DNA from: a virus
DNA: 28,974 bases
Virus record (IMG/VR): IMGVR_UViG_3300031951_000912
Location: 1-28,974 of that record
Strand: one strand, 5' to 3'
Below the pieces are notes generated by a model. It worked only from the letters and a program-made list of their open reading frames with translations. It searched no databases and was not told where the DNA came from. Below, piece by piece: positions 7,246 to 16,500 of the stretch (positions within the stretch are counted from its first letter, which is position 1; every line of letters begins with the position of its first letter). The translations under genes were made by a program, and so were the position numbers.

Positions 7246-7485
7246 ATGTCCTATGGTTACAGCCAAAAGTTAGTTGACGCCAACGCAAAGGCCGACGCTG
7301 AATCTTTGGGCGTAGCCTTGGGCCGCTTCTGTATAGACAGGGAGATTACAGCTACATCAGTAGCGAAAGAACTTGGTGTGAGCCGCATGACGGTTTACAA
7401 CTGGTTCTGGGGTGAGTTCGCCCCGTCTCCCGCCTACTCTGAACAGATAGAGCGTTTCATGGCACGGCACAAAAAGCGCAAATAA
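7246..7485 (+). CDS. Small HTH DNA-binding protein (Cro/XRE-like)
   Basis: A 79-residue protein with a helix-turn-helix in TSVAKELGVSRMTVYNWFWG (about residues 37-56): the A-x3-L-G-V-S-x2-T-V-x2-W pattern is typical of XRE/Cro-type regulators. The helix before it and the C-terminal helix (YSEQIERFM) would complete a small four- or five-helix domain, and the end is basic (RHKKRK). There is no second domain, so no sensor or cleavage region. It is three bases after the previous stop and two bases before the primase, inside the operon begun at 5842, and could feed back on the palindrome there. The target is inferred. Confidence 0.82.
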   Translation: MSYGYSQKLVDANAKADAESLGVALGRFCIDREITATSVAKELGVSRMTVYNWFWGEFAPSPAYSEQIERFMARHKKRK

Positions 7486-7487
7486 CG

Positions 7488-10343
7488 ATGTCCACATTTG
7501 ATCTGCTTGACACCGTACTCCCAACGGAGGGACGGTACTGCGTGATTGGTATAGGGCGGTTTCCCGATCAGAGATTTGCAGATACCAGAGAAGAAGCTGA
7601 AGAAATAATCCAAGAGTTTGTTCGTGACAAGGTCGATGCCTATTTTGGTTGCGCTAAGTTTGGTGAGGCAGACGACCGCACACACGACAACGCCAAGTAC
7701 TTCCGCTCAGTGTGGATAGACATTGATTGCGGCCCGACCAAGGGCGTACCAAACGCTAAAGGGATTATTGAAGGCTACCTTGACCAGTACATAGGACTGG
7801 CCGAGTTCAAAAAGTTTTGCAAAGCAGTCGGCTTACCCCAACCAATCTTGGTGAATTCCGGTAACGGCATTCATGCCTACTGGCTACTTGAAGAAACGCT
7901 ATCCCGCAAAGAATGGGAACCGTTGGCCAAGCGGCTTAAACAACTGTGCAAAGAGCACGGCCTGATTGTTGATGAGAGAGTGTTTGAAGCGTCGCGTGTC
8001 CTGCGCCCGATGAACTCGTTTAATTTCAAAGACCCCAGTAATCCAAAACCTGTGGAGATTTGGAACGAGAACTCAGCAAGGATACCTGCCGAGGAGATGC
8101 GCAAGTTGTTGGGCGCACCTGAGCCTAAACCGGAAGAAGAAAAGCCCGACTTCGTGCCTTCGTCGATGAGTCCGATGATGGAAGCACTGATGGCCAACAA
8201 GGTCAAGAAGTTCAAGAACATCATGCTCAAGGCCGAGAACGGCTGTGCGCAACTCAACTACTGCTTCACAAACCAAGCCGAGATTGACGAGCCACTGTGG
8301 ATGTCAGCGCTGTCGATTCCAGCTTTTTGCGTAGACGGGGACAAAGCGGCACACAAGATGTCCGACCAACACCCCGAGTATGACCCCGCCGAGGTGGACA
8401 ACAAACTCAGGAACATACGCAAGCGCGGTGGCCCACACCACTGCACAACATTTGAAGAGCGCAACCCCGGTGGGTGCGATGGGTGTGTACACAAAGGCAA
8501 GATCACTTCACCTATCGTGTTAGGAATAGAAATAGAAGCGGCGGAAGAAGCCGACAACGAAGTCGTGGTTGAAACCGACAAAGGAGAGACCAAATACCAA
8601 ATACCTGAATATCCGTTTCCGTTTTTCAGGGGTAAGAAGGGCGGTGTGTATGTGCGCCCCGCCGAGGACGAGGAATCTGAACCAAAGCTGATCTACGAAC
8701 ATGACCTGTACGTGGTCAAGCGGATGAAGGACAAGGAGCTTGGGGAGATAGCTTTGTTCAGGCATCACCTGCCGCATGACGGTGTGAAGGAGTTTTCAAT
8801 CACAACTGCGGCGATCTCATCGAAGGACGAGCTACGCAAGCAACTTGCGCAACAGGGTGTGATGGCACACCACAAGCAGTACGACAACCTTGCAACGTAT
8901 GTCGTTACATCAGTAAAAAATTTGCAGTACACAAAGAAGGCAGAAACAATGAGAACACAATTTGGATGGGTCGAGAACGACAGCAAGTTCATCATGGGCG
9001 ACAAGGAGATTACCAAGGACGGCACGTTCTACAGCCCACCGTCATCAACAACTGAATTCTTTGCCGAGAAGGTTCACACCAAAGGCGACATGGAGAAATG
9101 GAAAGAGGTGTTCAACCTGTACGCGATGAAGGGCATGGAGCCACATGCGTTTGGGGCACTGACAGCGTTTGGTTCGCCACTGATGAAGTTCACCGGACTC
9201 AAGGGCGCAATCATCAACGTGATCTACGAATTTGCCGGATCAGGAAAATCAACCATCCTACGCATGTGCAACAGCGTGTACGGAATGCCGTACGAACTCA
9301 TGTCGATTGAGAAGGACACGCTCAACGCCAAGATGCAACAACTGGGTGTGATGAACAACCTGCCCAACACAATCGACGAGATCACCAACATGCTGCCCAA
9401 GGACTTCTCAGACTTGGCATACGGCATCAGTCATGGCCGAGGCAAGAACAGGTCAATGTCACAGGTCAACGCCCTGCGGGTCAACAACACATCATGGCAG
9501 AACATGACCTTGTGCTCGGCCAACGCCAGCTTTTACGAGAAATTGACTGCATTGAAGAACAGCCCGGACGGTGAATCAGTGCGGTTACTTGAGTACAAGA
9601 TAGAGCCGAACGACTTGATTGGCGTGGCCAAGGGCAAGGAGATGTTTGACCACCAACTGAACAACAACTACGGCCATGCTGGGGAAATCTACCTTACGTG
9701 GCTGGTGAACAACCTAGAAGAAGCCGTTGATCTGGTCAAGAAGGTTCAGGCCCGACTGGATAGGGAAGTCCAGTTTACCGCACGGGAACGCTTTTGGTCG
9801 GCCACAGCCGCTTGTAACATTGCCGGTGGTTTGATTGCTCGTCACCTTGGCCTGCACGACTTTGATATGGGCGCGGTCTACGATTGGCTCAAAGCAATGC
9901 TGGGTGAGATGCGCCACGATGTGAAGCCCCCGCAGTCAACTCCGATTCTCACGCTTGGTGAGTTCTTGACCAGCCATGCAAACCATACTTTGGTGGTCAA
10001 TGGGGAGGTGGATGCTCGAAGTACTTTGTCGGCACTACCAATTCAGGAACCGAAGTTTGAGTTGCTGGTACGCTACGAGCCAGATACACAACACGTTTAC
10101 GTTGCAGCCAAACAGTTCAAAGAGTTTTGCGTCAAGCAGCAGGTCAATTACAAAAGTTTGCTCAAACAGTTGGGCGACCTTGAGGTATATACGGAGCCTT
10201 GTAACAAGCGTATGTCCAAGGGTATGAAGATCGTGTCCCCGCCGATACGTACCTTGAAGTTTGACGCATCGAAGTCTGAGTTCCTACGCATTGACGTGAT
10301 ATTGGGCATTGATGAAAATCGAGACAATCTCTTATCAGCTTGA
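7488..10343 (+). CDS. AEP-type primase fused to helicase
   Basis: A 951-residue replication protein. Residues 1-200 show the archaeo-eukaryotic primase signature: D78-x-D80 in SVWIDIDCG, SGNG-x-H (124-129), then R-x2-R-P-x3-F-N in SRVLRPMNSFNF near 168-180. A linker and helical part follow, with a Cys group C319-x10-C330-x2-C333 (next to HH) that may bind zinc. The C-terminal half is a P-loop ATPase: Walker A GSGKST at 584-589, Walker B-like IDEI at 629-632, and a basic/polar sensor stretch near 690. This is the architecture of phage and plasmid primase-helicases that both prime and unwind. It probably does the work of T7 gp4 here. GAGG-type ribosome site weak; coupling to the HTH gene is likely. 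Architecture firm; the helicase subfamily (DUF927-like or SF3) is not settled. Confidence 0.9.
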   Translation: MSTFDLLDTVLPTEGRYCVIGIGRFPDQRFADTREEAEEIIQEFVRDKVDAYFGCAKFGEADDRTHDNAKYFRSVWIDIDCGPTKGVPNAKGIIEGYLDQYIGLAEFKKFCKAVGLPQPILVNSGNGIHAYWLLEETLSRKEWEPLAKRLKQLCKEHGLIVDERVFEASRVLRPMNSFNFKDPSNPKPVEIWNENSARIPAEEMRKLLGAPEPKPEEEKPDFVPSSMSPMMEALMANKVKKFKNIMLKAENGCAQLNYCFTNQAEIDEPLWMSALSIPAFCVDGDKAAHKMSDQHPEYDPAEVDNKLRNIRKRGGPHHCTTFEERNPGGCDGCVHKGKITSPIVLGIEIEAAEEADNEVVVETDKGETKYQIPEYPFPFFRGKKGGVYVRPAEDEESEPKLIYEHDLYVVKRMKDKELGEIALFRHHLPHDGVKEFSITTAAISSKDELRKQLAQQGVMAHHKQYDNLATYVVTSVKNLQYTKKAETMRTQFGWVENDSKFIMGDKEITKDGTFYSPPSSTTEFFAEKVHTKGDMEKWKEVFNLYAMKGMEPHAFGALTAFGSPLMKFTGLKGAIINVIYEFAGSGKSTILRMCNSVYGMPYELMSIEKDTLNAKMQQLGVMNNLPNTIDEITNMLPKDFSDLAYGISHGRGKNRSMSQVNALRVNNTSWQNMTLCSANASFYEKLTALKNSPDGESVRLLEYKIEPNDLIGVAKGKEMFDHQLNNNYGHAGEIYLTWLVNNLEEAVDLVKKVQARLDREVQFTARERFWSATAACNIAGGLIARHLGLHDFDMGAVYDWLKAMLGEMRHDVKPPQSTPILTLGEFLTSHANHTLVVNGEVDARSTLSALPIQEPKFELLVRYEPDTQHVYVAAKQFKEFCVKQQVNYKSLLKQLGDLEVYTEPCNKRMSKGMKIVSPPIRTLKFDASKSEFLRIDVILGIDENRDNLLSA

Positions 10344-10506
10344 TTGGAGCAAGTTTCGAGTCGGCCAGTCTGTATTTGTACCCTGTATTGACCACGCCGA
10401 GGCGCGAAGAACGCTGGCCGCTGTAACAAAAAGGTTGAAAATATCTATTGTTACAAAAGTAGTGATCGTGGATGGGGTGAAAGGACTGCGGATTTGGCGC
10501 ACCTGA
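10312..10506 (+). CDS. Small hypothetical protein, last gene of the left arm
   Basis: A 64-residue basic protein that I do not recognise. It alternates short hydrophobic and Lys/Arg stretches, with an AEARRTLAAVTKRL helix and a beta-like ending (VTKVVIVDGVKGLRIW). The fold could be a small alpha/beta DNA- or protein-binding domain. The ATG at 10312 is preferred to a TTG one codon earlier; the ribosome site is weak, which fits re-initiation because the gene overlaps the primase end by 32 bases. The terminator follows 48 bases after its stop. Confidence 0.65.
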   Translation: MKIETISYQLDWSKFRVGQSVFVPCIDHAEARRTLAAVTKRLKISIVTKVVIVDGVKGLRIWRT

Positions 10507-10516
10507 GTTAAACTCA
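10504..10516 (+). repeat. Short perfect palindrome at the end of the left arm
   Basis: TGAGTT-A-AACTCA is a 6+1+6 inverted repeat beginning at the stop codon of the last left-arm gene. It is unrelated in sequence to the palindrome at 5841. It may be chance. Confidence 0.35.
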
Positions 10517-10554
10517 CGTCTGAAAGTTAGCTCCTTTCGTTGCCTCTCCTTTTA

Positions 10555-10585
10555 CCCCCGCCTGAGTGCGGGGGTTTTTTATTTT
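10555..10585 (+). terminator. Rho-independent terminator of the left arm
   Basis: A seven-pair GC stem (CCCCCGC at 10555-10561 with GCGGGGG at 10568-10574), a six-base loop CTGAGT, and six T followed by A and four T. It is a strong terminator for + strand transcription. Read on the - strand the stem is followed by TAAAAGG, not a T run, so it would not be a good terminator for the right arm. The stop codon of the giant gene (10579-10581) lies in the T run. Confidence 0.92.
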
Positions 10586-13500
10586 CGGCCAGCTTTCTCT
10601 GCTTCTTTAGCGGCTTGACGGGAAGGTTTGAGGGCTTTGGTAAACAGTCCCGCGTCCTTATCGGTAAGAGTAACGCCGCGCCATGATTCCGCACGTGACT
10701 CGGCGCGTTGTTCAATTGAATCCAAGATGTTTTCATCCGTAATTTCAAACGTGGGGAAACGCTTGTTGAACTTAACTACGTCTTTGTTGATAAGTTTATT
10801 GAATTCCTTAAAATTTTTATTACGGAATTGTTTTTCAATTTCATCGGTTAACGTATCGCGCTCATTGACAATCCTTTGTTTCAAACCAATTACTTTGAAA
10901 TTCACATACTGTGTGTTGGCCAGCAGATCAGAACGGAAACCGACAGCCTGCCCAATTAACTCACCTGTGCTGAACGCATCTTTAGACAAGATTTTTACGC
11001 CCTTGTTGTCTTTTGCGCCTTCAGTGAATAAATCGTAAGCAGTCATAAAGTTGCGGAACCCAGCAGGAAAAGTTTTTTGCACACCTTTGTTGATGTCGCC
11101 ATGATAAAACGCTTCGATACCCTCAGCCAAAGACAGAAGCATGTTTATACCGGGGCCAGCTTTTTCTATGGCAAGATTTATAATCTCGTCTTTAATCCCT
11201 TTTGTTTCTTTGCTTTCACGTATCCACAGATTGTTAAGGCCGGTGCGACCTGAAATATCAAGACCAGTCAAAGCGTTTGCAACTCCACGTTCTACAACTT
11301 CCGACAATTTTTTACCGCCGATTTTTACGCCGCCAAGTTGTTCCTCAAGCCAAATAGTACGGAACCACAACTGAAAGTTCATAGACTTCATGTCTTCTGG
11401 CCAGTCGTCATCCTTCATTTCTTCCCAAGCCCAACCAAGCAAGCCCATGACTACGCTGAACATGGGAAGGCCAACAGCGCCAGCAAGAATAAATGAAGTA
11501 CCCATAGTGCCAAAGAATTTTTTAGCGGCTTCAGCACGGGTGCGCCCGTCCATTGGGACAGCCATCTCTTTGAAGTTCTTTAGCAGGAACAAAGTCACGT
11601 GCAGCGGATACATCATGAATTGAGTCAATACCTTGCCCGGCAAACTGCGCATGAATCCGGGTCGGTTGTAGTCACCATAGTTGCCAAGGGCTTCATTGGT
11701 GTCGTATGTTGCCTGCTCAATAGACTGTTCAAAGGTTTTGCCCGCTTGACGGTTCAACCTGAAAGAAGACATGAACATCATTTCACGAGAGAGGCGCTCA
11801 GTTGAGTGCATCAAGCCGCCAAGTACAAGCATGTCCACGGTGGACTTACCAAAGCTCGCAATTGGGGACGACAAGTTTTCGGTGGGGGTCTTTTTGTAAT
11901 CAAAGACTGCGTTAGCATACGTAGACGTCGTTACATCGCGGGCCAACATTTCACGAACCGCTTTGCGTTCTTCTGGGGTCAATGCTTTTGAATGTTCAAC
12001 AGAAGGCGCAACCCAAGACTTAGTGCCATCTTTGTTGTCTTTGTATGCGCCAAACTGTTGCCACACCTTCATCATGCGGCCCATTTCGCGGGTAGCGTTG
12101 ACTGTTCCGTATCTAGACAACACCGGCATACCGGTTTGGAAAATACTCAAAGGTTGCAACAGTGCGGAACTTGCGCCGCTCAAATAGAAAATGTACGACG
12201 CTTTGTTGAGTAAACCAACAAACTTAGCTGCTGGGCCTTCTACAAAAGCACCCAAAGATTCACGAACGCGATTGCCCATTTCAGTGACAAACGGCTCATA
12301 TGTTGGGCGGTTTAAAATTGAATCTTTTGCTGCCGACACAGAATTACGTAGCAACGGGGCGTACTTGATACGAGCAAGCTGCGTTGCCATCTTTGCAGTG
12401 GTGTGCGCCACATTGCGTAATAAGTCTGGACGGAAACCAGTTATCCCTTTGCGGTGAATAAACTGCTTACGGAAACTTTGATCCGGCATTGATTGCAAGT
12501 ACACCTGATACACAGCGTCTTTGAGAGTTTCTTTTGCTTCAGTATCGCCAAGGTCTGCGCCATCAATAGTGTTAAAAATTTCTATTAGCAAAGCGCTACT
12601 ATCCGCAGTGCGGTTGCGTAAATCTCTAATGCTGTTGCCGTGTACAAATTCTTGGTCGGTCAAGAGTTCCAACAAATTGTCGGCGCGGCGTTTTTCAAAG
12701 GCCGAGTTAGACTCGCCCGGTTTTTGTTTGACACGCTCATCAGCAAACTTTTGCATGGCGTTATCGCGTTCTTCAGCGGTTTCAAACATGAAGAACTTAC
12801 GGGTCTTGCCTTTACCAATTGCCAAGTAAAAGTCTCCCACACGCACCAATGGGAAGTACGGCGTGATCTTGCTACCGGTTTCGTAGATTGACCTGATCTT
12901 CTTCATCAGGTTTGCTTTTTCTGCAATCGGCAACTTGGAGTCAGTGATCTGGTCGTCGAGTAACTGAGTAAAGTACTGAGACAGACGTTCAAAATGTTGT
13001 TTGATCTGCTTATACACACGCTGACCATTTGCGCCAAGTTCTTTGTATTGCTTGTCCAACTCGGCATTGCGTACTTTGGCCAACGGGTCTGACGGGTCTA
13101 CTTCTGCAAGAGTAGACATAATCGTAATTTTGTCTAGCTTAGCCCGCAATGTGTGGTCGGCACGGAACGCACGTTCAATATCTTTGGTCAATTCTCCCGC
13201 CGATTTCAACAACTGAAGTGTCATGCCGTTCATCAAGCGCAGTAAACGCGATGTATTTTTTAACTCCGGCACTGTGTCTCCAGCCCAATCAGTTAAAAAT
13301 TCAGTGGTAGGTAGTTTGACCAAAGCGTTGCGCTGCATGAGCGTTGCGCGTTTCCAAAGAGCTTTGAGTGCGGGTATAACTTCAGTTGGGTTCTGCAACA
13401 TTTGAAGCACTGTCACTGCTTGAGAGAAATCGTAGCCTTTCTTAGACTCTGAGTATTGTTCGGCGGCAACCTTGACCGCCCTATCAACTTCTTTTTGCGT

Positions 13501-16500
13501 CCTTACTGCATCTCCGACTTCCTCAGCTTCGTTATTAAGTCCTTCACCGATGCTGACTTTTCCAGCACCCCCAGTGCCCTGCCCAGTGCTTGCGGATAAG
13601 CTTGGTCGCCATTCGTCTCCTGCTCCGCCAGTGCTTTCCATTGGCTTAGAAGAACCTTCATTCTCGATTTGCTGGTACCCGCCAGCGTCTTTGAAGCGGT
13701 TTCCACGAGGCTTGAGATTTCCATCACGGAACTCCTTGTTCAAAAAGTTAAAAATATCTTGGTTAGTTTTGATATGGCTGGTTAAATTTTTCTCCAGCGA
13801 AGCCAAATTTAAATTTGGAGAAACCTTCAACAATATCATTACCCGTTGCATTTCACTTGCAAAATCAGCACCGTGGCTCCGCACTCTAAAGTGCGCCAAC
13901 TCATGGATCATCGTACCAATCATAGACAGCGCAATTTCCTCCGGACTACCACGCAGGTCGGTTGTTGCAGGATTGATAAACATACCACGGAACGGCAATA
14001 TGATACTGACACCGTAATATTCATTATCAATACTTGTGCCAAGTGCCTGCTCAGCAAGAGAACCGTACTCAGCCCCAGAAGCAACCAAGGCATTACGAAG
14101 CGTTTGGAAAGTTTTTCCAATTGTTGCCAAGTACCTATCGTAGCGTTTGCCACCAAATTGCGCACGTGCTTTGTCTGAAAGAGACTCGCCCCCACTCTTT
14201 AATGACTCAGGTAACCACCCAAGGTTTTCTAATTGGTTCAAAATGGACTTAGCGTCACCCGTTAGTGTTCTTTCTACAGAAGTTCTATATCCGTCTTTAT
14301 CGAGACTAAAAACATCAAGCCCAATTATTTTGTTGTTTGAATCAAATTTGAGTAGAAACTCTTCCCCTGCTTCTGGGCTAAGTGTAAAGTCAAGTAACGT
14401 ATCTATAGGGTCTGAACTAGCTCTTATATACGTGGTGTTATCATGAATCATGACCTTTTGCGGGTCAATTTGATTTTGCGGTATGGTCAGTTCATCAAGA
14501 CGTGGCGCAGTATTTTTTAAATCGTCAAGAGACAACTCAGGAAGCTGACGGTTATTGACATACAACACGCCGTCTCTAACTTCAACTTCATCGCCGGGTT
14601 TGATAAGCGTAAAGGCGTTGTCTGTCATTGGGGCGTTAGGCTCCAATGTTTCTGCGGTAGTCAACGAACCATCGCTGTTTACGTACTGAATAGTGCCAAA
14701 GTTTTTTACACTCGCGGCCAAATCAAGTTGGCCATATATAGCAGTAATGTAGTTAAAGATTTTTTGGAAATCTTGGCCTGCTTGCTGAGAAAAGTTTTGT
14801 CGGTTTAAATCAAATGGATACGCAGCATCTTCAGGTTTTACGTTAGGCGCAGGAGATACGTCAACATAAAAAACTCGTTCAATTTGTTTGCCATCATAAC
14901 CGGGTCTATCTTTGATGTTGGTATCAAATTGCCACAAGCCGTTTGACAATATGTGCGTATTGCCTTTGTATGGGGGCCTTGCCTTTTCTTTTGTTACGTA
15001 AACACGTGCAGTGCCCCAAGCAAAATTTACATTTGCAAAAGGAGTGTAGTCTTGGATTGGAAAATTGTTTCCAAGGTTTAAAGTTTTTTCACGCCCATTT
15101 CTTGTTACCGTTACATCTATGTCATCGAATAAAGGACTGAACTCTAAGACTGGAGCATCTTCTAAATCGTACACATCAAATTTAATTTTCTTTTCTTCGC
15201 CAGTAGATGTGTCCGTATATGTTTCTGGTACTTGGATAACCACAGCCGTACCGTGACCGTCGGGAAACAAGGATTTATATTGCTCGATAGTGTCGGGATT
15301 GGATGAAGTGGTAATCTGTGGAGCAGGCCCAGAACCATCAAACGCTTCTTTTAAATCATCCCCAGTTGTTACCATACGTGACAACACACCATCGCGCAAA
15401 GACACAATTTCTAGTTTTTTGTTTTCAAACAAGAACAGCATCTTGGCAACACCAAGACCGCCTGATGCACGCTTAGTACCTTTGACAGTACCCGCAATCT
15501 GCAAAAACTGATTACCCATCACGCTGGTCGGCATACCGGGGCCGTTATCAACTACGCTTATGGTGCGGTTGCTGTCGTCTAACTTTATGTCAACCTTACC
15601 TTTTGTAATTTGCCCTTTTTCCATTCCCTCTTTGATTGCGTCAAAACCATTTTGAAACAACTCTTTGATGGATACCGCGCCAATATTTTCAGGTGAGCCA
15701 TACAGTTTAGTGCCAAGCATTTTGCTTAGTCGTTTCTGATTGACACTTGGCATGGCCGATATAGTTTCCCCCTGCACATCAGGGGTTGTATCTTTGCTTG
15801 TACGGCTGACCTGCTCGCCCTTACCTTTGAGCTTTGGTGGGCGGCTCTTCAAAATGTTTTCAGTAGCGACAATCAAGTCGGTCAAGGCGTTGGTATCGTT
15901 CTCACCCATACCAAACAAGTCACGTATCGCCCGCACAAAACGGCTCAAATACGATACGTCTTCCTCAAACCCTTCGGCGTGCATAAGGAAGTCTTGCATG
16001 GTCTCGTCTGTCAAACCATAAGCAACAAACTCGCGTGGGTCAGAGAAAATATCGCCGTCATACTTGAGCTTGACCATGTGCATTGGCAGCTTGTTTTGCT
16101 TGGCCAAATCTTCGTATGCACGCCCAGCACTGTTCATTGTGCGAATAAGGTCTTGGAATGCTTTTACAACCGGCTGGTTAAGGTAGATACCTTTGTCAAT
16201 AAAAGCTTTGGCCAAAGCAATCTTGCGGTTTGTCGCTGCGTGCAGCAACTCGTGCAGGACGGTGGTGTTATTTATGCCTTGGTCATTGCCAAAGGACGCA
16301 CCGCGCACGTATATGACTTGATCGCCTGTCTTGTAGTTTTCAACGTAGAGCGCAATTGAGCGATCCCATGCAGCGGCGTTCTTAGGAGTTTTTAATTGGT
16401 CAGGTACTTCTTGGCCTTCTTCAAGCACCACAAACCGAACCTTGGTTACAAATCCACGAAGACGTTTGGCCAACCGTTGTTGAAACTTTGTACCTGTCTT

